Positions 16,610 to 26,724 are shown, counted from the first letter of the stretch. The stretch: 64,000 nt of DNA from Sandaracinaceae bacterium (GCA_016706685.1 JADJJE010000016.1:1-64000); one strand, 5' to 3'. Notes: generated by a model not told the origin, from the letters alone. Numbers and translations: made by a program.

Positions 16610-17515
16610 CAGTCTTGCTCCACGCGGCGGTTCTCACGCTGGCCGCGCTGGGCGGCACGCATGCGCTCGAGGCTCTGCTCGCCGTCTTGCAAGGCATCCA
16701 GCATGCGCTCTGCCTGCGTCGGCATGGGCTGACCGGTGCCGTCGTCCTGCGAATCCTGCGGCTCGTCCTGCTCGCCGGACCCCTGCGGGTCCTGCGGGTC
16801 GTCGCCCTGTTCGGGCTGACTGGGCTCGTCCTGCCCGTCCTGACCCTCTTGCTGGTCCTGCTGATCCTGGGAGTCCTGAGGGTCCTGCTGATCCTGCTGA
16901 TCTTGGGGGTCCTGCTGGTCCTGCGGATCTTGGGTCCTGCTGATCCTGCTGATCCTGCTGATCCTGCTGGTCCTGTTGATCTTGCTGCTCTTGTTCCTGC
17001 TGCTCCTGCTGCTCTTGCTGCTCCTGCTCCTCGCGCTCTTCGTTGAGGCGGCGCAGGGCCAGCTCCAGGTTCCAGGCGGTGTTCGGATCCGACGGGCGCG
17101 CGCGCAGCGAGCGGCGGTACTCGTCCACCGCCGCGCGGAAGGCCGTCTGCGCCGTGGGGTGGTCGTCCTCGGCAGCGGCGGCCTCGCCATCCTGGTGGAA
17201 CGACAGCCCCAAGTTGTAGCGCACGTCCGCCAGCAGGGCGGGGGGCGTCTCCGGCGCGATGGCCAGCAACAACGCCTCGCGCGCCCGCTCGCGGTCGCCC
17301 TTGTGCAAGTACGCGATGCCGCGGTTCAGGTGCACCCCGGGCGCCGACGGCAGCTCGCGCGCCGCGCGGTCATACGCCTCGAGCGCGCCGTCGTAGTTCT
17401 CGGCCGCCATGCGCGCGTTGCCCTCTTCCACGTTGGGGTTGGGGCGATGAAACGGGTCCCAGCCGCCGAACATCGAAGCGGATGCCACCACCAAGAACGC
17501 GAAGACCGCTTTCAT
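16606..17515 (-). CDS. batC: BatC-like TPR protein, apparently frameshifted in a Gln/Asp repeat
   Basis: From ATG 17515 the frame reads a signal-like helix, TPR motifs (GNARMAAENYDGALEAYDRA, AWNLELALRRLNEE) and a long Gln-Gln-Asp repeat. At about 16932-16934 it then falls into a meaningless Ser/Ala/Gly/Pro frame ending at 16634. The other frame continues the repeat as DPQDQQDPQDQQ. It ends at 16606 with the conserved BatC-like tail ERMLDALQDGEQ and RVEQDW, and its stop overlaps the batD GTG. The break coincides with a run of three G (plus strand, 16932-16934), whereas the neighbouring repeat unit has five (16905-16909). Loss of two bases restores the picture. It could be a sequencing error, a real mutation, or slippage. 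Confidence 0.75.
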
Positions 17516-18615
17516 GACCGCGTAGCCTTTCGCTCATCCTTCGCGGGCGCTAGCCGCCGGCGGCGACGCAGCAGCCACGCCTCCGGCAGCAGCCCCTCCA
17601 ACACCAGCAGCAGGAAGGCAGGCAACAGCGCCAGCGCGTAGCGGTTCTCGTGCACGGTCACGCGCCGCGACTCGCGCTCACCCTGCTGGAGGGTGCGTAT
17701 CTCGCGGGCCACCTGGTCCACGCCCACGCCCCCGGCCTCGGCGCGCAGGTAGCGCCCGCCGGTGGCCTCCGCGATGGCCTGCAGCTGCACTTCGTTCTCG
17801 GCGGTGAGCGCGGTGGTCACCACGTTGCCGTCGTTGTCGCGCATGTAGCCCGTCCAGGTGCCGTCCTCGCTGTAGGTGGGGATGGGCTCGCCGGTGCGGG
17901 AGCCGATGCCCACCACGAAGATCTTCACGCCCGCGGCGGCCAGGTCGCGCGCCGCCTGCACGGGCTCGCCCTCGTGGTCCTCGCCGTCGGTCATCAGCAC
18001 CACGACGCGCGCGGGCCGGGTGTCGGTCCACTCGGCCTCGGTCACGCCCTCGGGCGCACGGCTGCTGCGCTCCAGCAAGCGCCCGGCGGACACCAGCGCG
18101 CGCCCGATGGCGGTGCCACCCACGGGCATGTCGAGCGGCGTGAGGTCACGCAAGAAGAGCTGCACCGCCGCATAGTCGGTGGTGAGCGGGAACTGCATGG
18201 TCTCGCCCGCGAAGGCCACCACCCCCACCCGGTCGCCGCCCAGCTCTTCGATGAAGCGCGTGATCTCCACCTTGGCGCGCTCGCTGCGGTTGGGGCTCAC
18301 GTCGCGCGCCAGCATGCTCTTGCTGAAGTCGAGCGCCACCACCACGTCGATGCCGCGTTGCCGCAAGACACGCGTGCGGCTGCCGTACTGCGGCCCGGCC
18401 AGCGCCATGACCACCAGCACCAACCCCAGCACCAGGAGCACCGCGCGCGCTGCGCGCAGCGGACCCGAGCGCCCCACCCGCAACGAGCGGAGCGCATCCG
18501 GCTGGCCAAAGCGGCGCAGCGCGCGCTCACGCAGCTGCCAGCCGGCCAGCAGCACGCCCACCGTGACCAGCACGGCCAGCATGAACCACAAGACCACGGA
18601 CGAGTGCCACGTCAT
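17512..18615 (-). CDS. batB: BatB-like von Willebrand factor A membrane protein
   Basis: This 367-residue protein has a hydrophobic segment at the N-terminus, another at about residues 60-78 (LLVLGLVLVVMALAG) and one near the C-terminus (ALALLPAFLLLVLEGLL), which is the aerotolerance VWA layout. The metal-ion-dependent adhesion site is intact: DFSKSMLARDV (D-x-S-x-S), T in FPLTTDY, and DGEDHEG. The ATG at 18615 overlaps the batA stop (ATGA) and is preceded by GGAGG. It likely binds BatA through the VWA surface, in an envelope complex driven by MoxR (family inference). Confidence 0.88.
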   Translation of the reverse strand: MTWHSSVVLWFMLAVLVTVGVLLAGWQLRERALRRFGQPDALRSLRVGRSGPLRAARAVLLVLGLVLVVMALAGPQYGSRTRVLRQRGIDVVVALDFSKSMLARDVSPNRSERAKVEITRFIEELGGDRVGVVAFAGETMQFPLTTDYAAVQLFLRDLTPLDMPVGGTAIGRALVSAGRLLERSSRAPEGVTEAEWTDTRPARVVVLMTDGEDHEGEPVQAARDLAAAGVKIFVVGIGSRTGEPIPTYSEDGTWTGYMRDNDGNVVTTALTAENEVQLQAIAEATGGRYLRAEAGGVGVDQVAREIRTLQQGERESRRVTVHENRYALALLPAFLLLVLEGLLPEAWLLRRRRRLAPAKDERKATRS

Positions 18616-19727
18616 GGCCACCTCCGCAGCACCAGCGCGCCGAACACGGCCTCCAGCAACAGCAGCAGCAGCGCGGGCCAGACGAACGCGGGGTACAGCT
18701 CGCCGTACACCTGCCCCAGGTCCTCGATCTCGCTGCGCTCCAGCTGGTCGAGGATGTTGTGGAACGTGCGCTCGAGCGCGCCGCGGTCGCCTGCGTTGTA
18801 GTGCACGCCGCCCGTGCGCGCGGCGATGCGCTGCAGCAGCTCCGGGTTCACGGGCTGGTTCTGCATTCCGAAGATGGTGCGGCGGGTGAGGTCCACGCCC
18901 TGCGCCACCGGCGCGTCGTCGCTCACGCCCATCAGCACCGTGAAGATCTTGACCTCCATGGTGGCGGCCAGCTCGGCGGCCTGCTCGGGCGAGACGTTGC
19001 CCGCGTTGCTGTCTCCGTCGGTGAGCAGGATGATGACCTTGCTGCGCGCGCGGCTGGGCCGCAGGCGGTTGAGGCCCGTGCCGATGGCGTTTCCGATGGC
19101 CGTGCCGCGACCCTCGATGAGCTCCAGCTGCAGCTCGCTGATGACCGTCTGGAGCGCCTCTTTGTCGGTAGTCAGCGGCATGAGCGTGAAGGCATCGCGC
19201 CCGAACACCACCGCGCCGATGCGGTCGTTCGGACGCCGCCGCACGAAGTCACGCACCACCACCTTGGTGGCCTCGAAGCGGTTGGGCTGGATGTCCGCCG
19301 CCTGCATGGACAGCGACATGTCCATGACCAGCACGATGTCGATGCCGTCCACCTCGGTGCGGTCGCGCGCGTGCATGCTCTGCGGCCCCATGAGCGCCAC
19401 CCCGGTGAGCCACAGCGCGGTGACGCGCAGCCCGAGCGGCAGGTCCTTGACCCACACGCGCCAGCCAGGACGCACCTGCCCGAGCGTGCGGCCGCGGCTC
19501 ACCAGCAGGCGCGGCGCGGCGGTCTTGAGCAGCCACACCCGCGCGAGCCACACCAGCGGCACGGCGAAGAGCAAGAGCCCCGCCCACGGTCGCTCGAAGC
19601 GGAAGCTGTCGGCGCGCAGCGGGACGCCGTAGACGCCCTCCACCAAGTACGCCGTGACCCACAGCGTGGGGACGCCCAGAAAGAACACCCAGAGCGCGGG
19701 CATGGCGCGGCGCACCCAGGGGATCAC
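18612..19727 (-). CDS. batA: BatA-like von Willebrand factor A membrane protein
   Basis: This 371-residue protein has two N-terminal membrane segments, a VWA domain and a C-terminal helix (FVWPALLLLLLEAVFGALVL). The metal site is complete: VMDMSLSMQAADIQPNR, TTDKE and TDGDSNAG. The sequence between domains resembles BatB, so the pair arose by ancient duplication. It overlaps both neighbours by four bases. Like other Bat proteins it is expected at the inner membrane with the VWA domain in the cytoplasm or periplasm, depending on topology. Confidence 0.88.
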   Translation of the reverse strand: MIPWVRRAMPALWVFFLGVPTLWVTAYLVEGVYGVPLRADSFRFERPWAGLLLFAVPLVWLARVWLLKTAAPRLLVSRGRTLGQVRPGWRVWVKDLPLGLRVTALWLTGVALMGPQSMHARDRTEVDGIDIVLVMDMSLSMQAADIQPNRFEATKVVVRDFVRRRPNDRIGAVVFGRDAFTLMPLTTDKEALQTVISELQLELIEGRGTAIGNAIGTGLNRLRPSRARSKVIILLTDGDSNAGNVSPEQAAELAATMEVKIFTVLMGVSDDAPVAQGVDLTRRTIFGMQNQPVNPELLQRIAARTGGVHYNAGDRGALERTFHNILDQLERSEIEDLGQVYGELYPAFVWPALLLLLLEAVFGALVLRRWP

Positions 19728-21391
19728 GAGTCACCCCCGGGCTTGCTGGCCTCGCGGGCCTTGCGCGCCAGCTCCATGGCCTCGTCATCGGCGAAGCCGG
19801 GCAGCGTGGGCACAGAGCCCTCGGAGCTCGCGGCTTCGACCGTGTCGGTGGAGTCCGAAGCATCGGCAGAGGGCGCGGGCTCGGCAGACCGCGCAGCGCC
19901 GAACGGCGACGGCTCCATGAGCGTCTTGTCGAGGTCACCCACGCGCGTCGCCGGGATGACGGCCGCCACGATGGGCTTCGGCACGGGCAGGATCTCGTCC
20001 TCGGGTGCGAGGATTGCCTCCGCGACGGGCTCGGGATCCATCTTGGGCATCCAGCGCGCGTCCGGGTTCACGTTGGGGTCCGGCACCGGCTTGGGCACCG
20101 GCCCACGGAAGCGCGAGGGCCCCACGCGTGTGTCGGGGATGGGGATGGCTGCCTGAGCCACCAGCTCACCGGGCATGGGGGACGCCCCCACCAGCGGCCG
20201 CGTCTCGCGCACCATCGTGAGCGCCGAGGCCAGCATCTGGTCGGTCTCTTCGTCGCCCGCAGGCGAGTTGGCGAACTTCACCAGGTCGCACGCGTCCAAC
20301 AGCTCTTCCACGCGCTTCACCAGGCGCGGGTCGGTCTTGCGCTGGCGCAGCTGCGCCAGGATCTCCACGGAGGTGCTCTCGAGCCCGTCGAACTCGTAGC
20401 GCGCGCCCAGGTACCCGCGCAGCACGTCGCTGAGCTTGTCCACCCAGGCGTCCCACTGGCCCTCTTCGATGTGCTTGCGGCGTGTTTGCGCCAGCCACGC
20501 CAGCTCACCGGCGGCCACCTCCCACGGCGGCAGCGGAGGGGGCGCGGGCTTGGGCGCCTGCGCGCGCTTCTGCAGGTAGCGGCGCAGCAAATAGCCCAGC
20601 AAGAGCCCCACCAGCAGCACGCCCAGCGCGGCCATGACGTAGTAGGGCCGGTCGTCGTCCTCCATGACGCTCACCGGGGTGGTGGGCGGAAAAGGCTGCG
20701 CGTCGGGCTCGTTGCCCAGCACCGACGCCACCGTGATGCGCTGGGCCTCGGCCTCCACCACGCCGACCTGGCCGTCGGCCGTGAGCACGCGCACGCGCAG
20801 CGGACCCACCACGTGCTCGCCAGGCTCCAGCAGCAAGAGGTCCAGCTCGAAGTGGAAGTCCTGCCCTTGGTCGGGGCGCACCGTAACGCGCACGCGCGAG
20901 TCCAGCAGCTCGATGGGCGCGGGTGTGACGCTGCTGGTGGGCTCCCCGAAGTTCTGGTCCTCCGGCAGCGTGATGTCGCTGCCCGGCGCGCCGTGCACCG
21001 TGAGGCGCAGGGTGGTCACGTCGCCGGTGCTGAGACCTTCGCGCGGCTCCACGCTGATCTCGAGGCGCGGCCGGTGCTCCTCGGGGAGCGGGGTCAGCTG
21101 TGGGCTGCGGGCCCCCGCGTCGGCCAGCGCGTCGGGGCCAGCATCGGTGGCCACCCCTGCATCCATGGGCACACCCGCGTCGGTGGGCCCCGCCAGAGGA
21201 GGCTGCAGCGCCGGAGCCGGCGTGGGCATGGGCGGCACCGTGGGCGGCGCGATGGGTGTGGGCGTGGGCGGGGCGATGGGCGTGGGGACCGGCTGCGGCG
21301 GTGGAGGCGGCTGCGCACCCACGCGATGCAGCGGCGCGGCCAGCGCCACCACCGTGAGCACCCCAGTGAGCGCCGCCCCGAAGCGCGTCAT
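19724..21391 (-). CDS. BatD/DUF4381-like membrane protein with a Pro-rich N-terminus
   Basis: This 555-residue protein has a signal peptide (VLTVVALAAPLHRVGAQ) and a Pro/Thr-rich spacer of about 70 residues. A beta-rich extracytoplasmic domain similar to the BatD repeats follows (LEISVEPREGLSTGDVTTLRLTV). A transmembrane helix is at about residues 251-272 (YVMAALGVLLVGLLLGYLL), then a helical cytosolic domain (WEVAAGELAWLAQTRRKH). A disordered Pro/Ala tail of about 170 residues ends the protein. In MoxR clusters a DUF4381-type gene normally stands between DUF58 and batA, exactly as here. The N-terminal beta domain makes this one longer than usual. Confidence 0.75.
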   Translation of the reverse strand: MTRFGAALTGVLTVVALAAPLHRVGAQPPPPPQPVPTPIAPPTPTPIAPPTVPPMPTPAPALQPPLAGPTDAGVPMDAGVATDAGPDALADAGARSPQLTPLPEEHRPRLEISVEPREGLSTGDVTTLRLTVHGAPGSDITLPEDQNFGEPTSSVTPAPIELLDSRVRVTVRPDQGQDFHFELDLLLLEPGEHVVGPLRVRVLTADGQVGVVEAEAQRITVASVLGNEPDAQPFPPTTPVSVMEDDDRPYYVMAALGVLLVGLLLGYLLRRYLQKRAQAPKPAPPPLPPWEVAAGELAWLAQTRRKHIEEGQWDAWVDKLSDVLRGYLGARYEFDGLESTSVEILAQLRQRKTDPRLVKRVEELLDACDLVKFANSPAGDEETDQMLASALTMVRETRPLVGASPMPGELVAQAAIPIPDTRVGPSRFRGPVPKPVPDPNVNPDARWMPKMDPEPVAEAILAPEDEILPVPKPIVAAVIPATRVGDLDKTLMEPSPFGAARSAEPAPSADASDSTDTVEAASSEGSVPTLPGFADDEAMELARKAREASKPGGDS

Positions 21392-22275
21392 CGGAACCCC
21401 ATCATGCGCTTCTGGCGGAAGCGGAAGAACTCGGCGATGGGCCGCACGTAGTCTTCATCGGTGTGCACCGTGAGGTGGTCCACGCGCAGCTTGCGGAACA
21501 GCCGCTCGCGCAGCGCCCGCTGCCGCAGCACCTCGTGCGCAAAGGCCTGGCGCACACGCGGGTCACCCGTGTCCACCTCCACCAGCTCGCCGGTCTCGAG
21601 GTCTTCCACCAGGGCGAGGCCCACGTCGGGCAGGTTCTCTTCGCGCGGGTCCACCACCTGCACGGGGATCAGGTCGTGCCGCTTGGCCGCCACGCGCAGC
21701 TGCTTCTCGTAGCCGTCGGCGATGAAGTCGCTGAGCAGGAACGCCACCGAGCGCCGCTTGCGCAGCCCGCCCAACATGTCGAGCGCGCCCGCCAGGTTGG
21801 TGCCCGTGCCCTGCGGCGAAGCGTTCAAAATCTCGGTGACCACGCGCATGACGTGGCCGCGCCCCTTCTTGGGCGGCACGAAGCGCTCGACCCGGTCGGT
21901 GAACAGGATGAGCCCCACGCGGTCGTTGTTCTTGATGGCGCTGAACGCCAGCAGCGCCGCGATCTCCGCCACGGTCTCGATCTTGGGCTTGCCCACGGTG
22001 CCGAACTTCTCGGAGGCCGAGAGGTCCACCAGGAGCATCACGGTCATCTCGCGCTCCTCGGTGAACATCTTCACGTACGCGTCGTTCATGCGCGCGCTGA
22101 CGTTCCAGTCGATGAAGCGCACATCGTCGCCGGCTTGGTACTGGCGCACCTCGCTGAACGCCATGCCGCGGCCCTTGAAGACGGAGTGGTAGCTGCCCGC
22201 GAGCTGATCGTTGGCGAGACGCGCGGTGTGGATCTCGATCTTCCGGAGCTTCTTGACGAGCTCGCGCGAGATCAT
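21388..22275 (-). CDS. DUF58 domain protein (MoxR partner)
   Basis: This 295-residue cytosolic protein has the DUF58 signature: YHSVFKGRGMAFSEVRQYQ, then VRFIDWNVSARM and a degenerate VWA-like core (VMLLVDLSASEKFG). DUF58 proteins occur next to MoxR ATPases and are thought to be part of the same complex. The start is one base from the moxR stop, and the stop overlaps the next gene (ATGA). No membrane segment is visible, so unlike BatA and BatB it should be soluble. Confidence 0.9.
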   Translation of the reverse strand: MISRELVKKLRKIEIHTARLANDQLAGSYHSVFKGRGMAFSEVRQYQAGDDVRFIDWNVSARMNDAYVKMFTEEREMTVMLLVDLSASEKFGTVGKPKIETVAEIAALLAFSAIKNNDRVGLILFTDRVERFVPPKKGRGHVMRVVTEILNASPQGTGTNLAGALDMLGGLRKRRSVAFLLSDFIADGYEKQLRVAAKRHDLIPVQVVDPREENLPDVGLALVEDLETGELVEVDTGDPRVRQAFAHEVLRQRALRERLFRKLRVDHLTVHTDEDYVRPIAEFFRFRQKRMMGFR

Positions 22276-22276
22276 G

Positions 22277-23302
<1,026 letters not shown>

Positions 23303-23410
23303 GGAATCACCCTAAGAAGACGAGGAGAGAGCAAGCCGGAAGGCGGGGCGCGGTACTAGCACGCTCCCGACGGCCCCTTCAACCGCCCCGAACGGTGGAA
23401 TATTCGCGGT

Positions 23411-23686
23411 TCAGGCGGGAGCGTGCGTCGCCGACACCTCGGCCAGCTGCCCGGCGAACAGCGCGAGCTCGCCATAGGTCCCGCCACCGCCAGCGCCGAA
23501 GCGCGGCACCGCGAAGAGTGGGGCTTCACCGGTGCGCTCTGCCACGGCTTCACGCAGCTTTCCGTAGAGCGCCACCACCTGCGGCGGCGCTTCGAGCGCC
23601 GGAGATTCGCTGGCGATGATGAGGAGATCGTCCGCGAGGCGTTCGCAGCGGCGGGCAAGCGGGGTGACGTCGTGCTCGGGGGCCAT
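23411..23686 (-). CDS. small soluble protein of unknown function
   Basis: This 91-residue, mostly helical protein (PLARRCERLADDLLIIASES, VVALYGKLREAVAERTG) has a Gly-rich turn GAGGGGTYGEL. It has no signal peptide and I recognise no family. It begins 14 bases after the hemL stop on the same strand, so it may be co-transcribed with hemL. Codon use is like the surroundings and the reading frame is more protein-like than the overlapping frames, but the call is tentative. Confidence 0.55.
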   Translation of the reverse strand: MAPEHDVTPLARRCERLADDLLIIASESPALEAPPQVVALYGKLREAVAERTGEAPLFAVPRFGAGGGGTYGELALFAGQLAEVSATHAPA

Positions 23687-23700
23687 CGGGAGAGGCTACC

Positions 23701-25005
23701 TCATTCCGCGTCGCTGTGGGCACGCGCAGCGGCGAAGGCGATCTGGGCCGCGGCGAGGGTGGCGCTCAGCGTCTCGTCGTCATGCGCGGCCGACACGAAC
23801 GCCGCCTCGAACTGGCTCGGGGGCCAGTAGATCCCGTTCGCCAAGAGCGCCGCGTGCCACACGGCGAAGGTGCCCCGGCTGCAGCGCGCCGCGCTCGGCC
23901 AGTCCCGCACCGGCGCGTCGGTGAAGAAGACGGTCAGCATGGACCCGACGCGCTGGACCACCACCGCCACCCCAGCCAGAGCGGCCGCGCTGGCCAACCC
24001 GTCGGCGAGGGCGGCGCTCGAGGCCTCGAGGCCTTCATAGAAACCGGGCCGGCGCAGCAAGCCGAGCGTGGTGAGCCCCGCAGCGACCGCCAGCGGGTTT
24101 CCGCTCAGGGTGCCTGCCTGATACACGGGCCCGAGGGGAGCGATCTTGGACATGATTTCGCGACGCCCGCCATAGGCACCGACAGGCAGGCCACCGCCCA
24201 CGATCTTTCCGAGGCAGGTCAGGTCGGGGATGATCCCATAGAGCGCCTGCGCACCGCCACGGGCCACGCGGAAGCCTGTCATGACCTCGTCGAAGATGAG
24301 CAGCGCTCCGTACTGATAGGTGACCTCGCGCAGGGCTTTCAGCCAAGCCGGATCGGGCGGCACGCAGCCCATGTTGCCAGCCACGGGCTCGATGATGACC
24401 GCCGCGATCTGGGCTCCCTCGGCGGCGAACAGCGCCTGCAAGCCCGCGACATCGTTGTACTCCACGAGGCGCGTGGTGGCGGCGATGGCCGCCGGCACAC
24501 CGCCGCTGTCCGGCTCCCCGAGCGTGGCCAGGCCGCTGCCGGCCTTCACCAAGAGGTAGTCGGCGCCGCCGTGGTAGGCGCCCACGCACTTCACGATCAG
24601 GTCGCGCCCGGTGAACCCTCGAGCCACCCGCAGCGCGCCCATGGTGGCTTCGGTGCCGCTCGACACCAGGCGGCTCATCTCCATGGACGGGAAGGCATCC
24701 GCGATCGCCTCGGCCATGTCCGTTTCGCCCGCCGTAGGGGCGCCGTAGCTGCAGCCCAGGGTGGCCGCCTCTTGGATGGCCCGCACCACGTCCGGCTGCG
24801 CATGGCCGAGGATCATGGGCCCCCAGGACCCGACGTAGTCGATGTAGGCGCTGCCGTCCGCGCCGTAGAGATGGGGCCCCTTGGCCCGCTGGATGAAGAC
24901 GGGCTCGCCCCCCACGGAACCGAAGGCCCGCACGGGCGAGTTCACGCCGCCGGGGATGCGGAGCTGCGCGGCAGCGAAGAGGGCCTTGGAGTTCGCGTCG
25001 GTCAT
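23701..25005 (-). CDS. hemL: glutamate-1-semialdehyde 2,1-aminomutase
   Basis: This 434-residue pyridoxal-phosphate enzyme makes 5-aminolevulinate from glutamate semialdehyde in the C5 haem pathway. The signatures are RIPGGVNSPVRAF near the start, SSGTEATMGALRVARG (phosphate-binding), AYHGGADYLLVKAGSG and FDEVMTGFRV. The Schiff-base Lys 267 lies in CLGKIVGGGLPVGAYGG. The length is usual for the family. The N-terminus starts at ATG 25005, in front of the divergent ATP synthase cluster. Confidence 0.95.
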   Translation of the reverse strand: MTDANSKALFAAAQLRIPGGVNSPVRAFGSVGGEPVFIQRAKGPHLYGADGSAYIDYVGSWGPMILGHAQPDVVRAIQEAATLGCSYGAPTAGETDMAEAIADAFPSMEMSRLVSSGTEATMGALRVARGFTGRDLIVKCVGAYHGGADYLLVKAGSGLATLGEPDSGGVPAAIAATTRLVEYNDVAGLQALFAAEGAQIAAVIIEPVAGNMGCVPPDPAWLKALREVTYQYGALLIFDEVMTGFRVARGGAQALYGIIPDLTCLGKIVGGGLPVGAYGGRREIMSKIAPLGPVYQAGTLSGNPLAVAAGLTTLGLLRRPGFYEGLEASSAALADGLASAAALAGVAVVVQRVGSMLTVFFTDAPVRDWPSAARCSRGTFAVWHAALLANGIYWPPSQFEAAFVSAAHDDETLSATLAAAQIAFAAARAHSDAE

Positions 25006-25100
25006 GGGTCGCAGCGTGGGCCCCGTGCCGCGACCCGGTCAACCCCGAAGTCCCCACGAATCAGGCGACTTGCGCCATTGCGTCTGCCCGCCGGCCATCC

Positions 25101-25129
25101 TTGACCCTACCTAGGGTGCGTGCTAGATG
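25101..25129 (+). promoter_or_regulatory. putative sigma-70-type promoter of the atp cluster with an internal palindrome
   Basis: TTGACC (25101-25106) and TAGATG (25124-25129) are separated by 17 bases, a good -35/-10 pair for this G+C-rich DNA. A perfect palindrome ACCCTA-CC-TAGGGT (25104-25117) overlaps the -35 box and spacer, where a repressor could bind (inference). It would give an mRNA leader of about 50 bases before atpZ. Confidence 0.5.
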
Positions 25130-25186
25130 CCGGCCGCGTTTGCACGGGGTCCCGTGCCAGCGTGGCTTTGAAAGGAACGGTGCGAC

Positions 25187-25567
25187 GTGCCCTCGATGTT
25201 TCTTGGTCCAGAAGGCCGGAAGCAGCTGAAGGCCCTCGGTGAGGTCTCCACCATCGGAATCGAGATGGCGGTGTCGGTCATCGTGGGCGTGATGGGGGGC
25301 AAGTGGTTGGATGAGAAGTTCGGGACCAACTCGGTCTTCGAGCTGCTCGGACTCTTCGCAGGTCTTGCCGCCGCCTTCAGAAGCCTCTACAGGGTCGCTC
25401 GCAAGGTGAAACAGCAGCTCGGGACCACCGAGCCGGGCACCGACCCCCTCCCCCCCTCCGCTCCCCCACAGCCGCCGCGGCCTCCCATGAGATCGAAGCC
25501 CGCTGTCGGGCCGGCCCCAGCCCCGGCCACCCACTTCGCGAAGAAGAAGCCCCCGAAGAACCCATGA
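25187..25567 (+). CDS. atpZ: AtpZ-like F0F1 ATP synthase accessory protein
   Basis: This 126-residue membrane protein has two hydrophobic helices, TIGIEMAVSVIVGVMGG (residues 22-38) and NSVFELLGLFAGLAAAF (48-64). The AtpZ motif GKWLDEKFGT lies between them. The last 50 residues are a Pro/Lys-rich disordered tail. AtpZ proteins accompany AtpI and are associated with ion or magnesium handling and assembly of the ATP synthase. It starts with GTG, with AAAGGAA upstream; the ATG three codons later is an alternative. It overlaps atpI by ATGA. Confidence 0.82.
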   Translation: MPSMFLGPEGRKQLKALGEVSTIGIEMAVSVIVGVMGGKWLDEKFGTNSVFELLGLFAGLAAAFRSLYRVARKVKQQLGTTEPGTDPLPPSAPPQPPRPPMRSKPAVGPAPAPATHFAKKKPPKNP

Positions 25568-25962
25568 ACTCCCTGCTCCGCACGACCACCAAGACCACGC
25601 TCGGCTTCGCAGCCGTGCTGGTGGTGCTGTCGTTCGCGGCCATCGGCGTTCCCACGGGCATCGGGGCCCTGGTGGGGTCCGCCGTCGCCGTCGCCAACTG
25701 GTTCCTCCTGCGCATCAGCCTCAGCAAGCTGGTGGACGCCCGGGTGGAACAGCGGGCCGGCATCACCCTCTTGCTCTGTTTGAAGCTCGGGCTGACCGGG
25801 GTGGTCGCGTTCATCGCGATCCGCCGCCTCCACGTCGACCCGCTCGGCTTCATGATCGGCTTCGGTGCCCTGGTCTTGGGCATCCTGACCGCCTCCATCT
25901 TGTTCAGCGCCGAGACGGCGTCCGCGCAGCCCGCGGCCGACGCACCCGGCGAGGAGATCTGA
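25564..25962 (+). CDS. atpI: ATP synthase subunit I (AtpI-like)
   Basis: This 132-residue protein has four hydrophobic helices, the usual layout of AtpI, which helps assemble the c-ring. The segments are around residues 10-28, 32-52, 60-80 and 92-118. Sequence similarity within AtpI is always low, so the assignment rests on length, topology and position between atpZ and atpB. Its start overlaps the atpZ stop, and atpB begins four bases after its stop. Confidence 0.8.
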   Translation: MNSLLRTTTKTTLGFAAVLVVLSFAAIGVPTGIGALVGSAVAVANWFLLRISLSKLVDARVEQRAGITLLLCLKLGLTGVVAFIAIRRLHVDPLGFMIGFGALVLGILTASILFSAETASAQPAADAPGEEI

Positions 25963-25965
25963 GCG

Positions 25966-26724
25966 ATGCCTCACGGTGAATCGTGGTTCAGCTTGCTTCC
26001 CGGGTACGCCCACTGGCTGAGTGATGCTCAGGCCAGCCACGGCCCCACGTGGATTGCCCACGGCGACGTCTCCATCCAGCACATCCTGCACTGGATCTTC
26101 CTCATCATCCTGCTGGCTGTGGTGGGGCTGTTGGTCCGCGCCAAGGTGGCCGACACGCAGGCCGCCATCCTCCCCGACGGTCAGTTCTCGCTGCGCACCC
26201 TGATCGAGGGCTTCGCCGGCAAGGTCTACGGCACGCTCGTGGACATGTTGGGCAAGAAGGCCGCCAAGTTCTTCCTGCCGCTCATCGGCACCTGCGCGTT
26301 CATGATCTTCTTCTCGAACGTGTTCGGCCTGGTGCCCGGCTTCCAGCCGCCCACCTCCAACCTGAACACCACCATGGCCATGGCCCTGGTGATCTTCTTC
26401 GCCACGCACATCTTCGGCGTGAAGGAGAACGGGCTCGGGTACTTCAAGCACTTCCTCGGGCCCTTCCTGCCGCTGGCGCCGCTGATGCTCCCCATCGAGC
26501 TCATCAGCCACGTCGCGCGCCCGATCACCCTCGCCGTCCGCCTCATGGCGAACATGACGGCCGACCACCTCGTGCTCGGCATCTTCCTGACGCTCGGGCA
26601 CTGGCTCATCCCGATCCCGCTCCCCCTCTACTTCCTCGGCTGCATCGTCGTGGTGGTTCAGACCATGGTCTTCTGCTTGTTGTCCACGGTCTACATCTCC
26701 ATGGCCATCGCGCACGACCACTGA
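25966..26724 (+). CDS. atpB: F0F1 ATP synthase subunit a
   Basis: This 252-residue polytopic protein is subunit a. The essential Arg is at residue 192 in RPITLAVRLMANM, and the conserved helix SNVFGLVPGFQPPTSNLNTT is upstream. It forms the half-channels next to the c-ring. The N-terminal 35 residues, rich in His and Trp, are more variable. It is followed by atpE after a 62-base gap that contains the atpE ribosome site. Confidence 0.95.
   Translation: MPHGESWFSLLPGYAHWLSDAQASHGPTWIAHGDVSIQHILHWIFLIILLAVVGLLVRAKVADTQAAILPDGQFSLRTLIEGFAGKVYGTLVDMLGKKAAKFFLPLIGTCAFMIFFSNVFGLVPGFQPPTSNLNTTMAMALVIFFATHIFGVKENGLGYFKHFLGPFLPLAPLMLPIELISHVARPITLAVRLMANMTADHLVLGIFLTLGHWLIPIPLPLYFLGCIVVVVQTMVFCLLSTVYISMAIAHDH

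Noticed and set aside
16634..16931. Ala/Gly/Pro-rich C-terminus of batC as genuine protein
   Set aside because: The other frame carries the repeat on to a conserved tail and overlaps batD, so this is a frameshift product.
16976..17641. Leu-rich frame on the plus strand
   Set aside because: It is the antisense of the CAG/GAC repeat of batC and lacks any domain.
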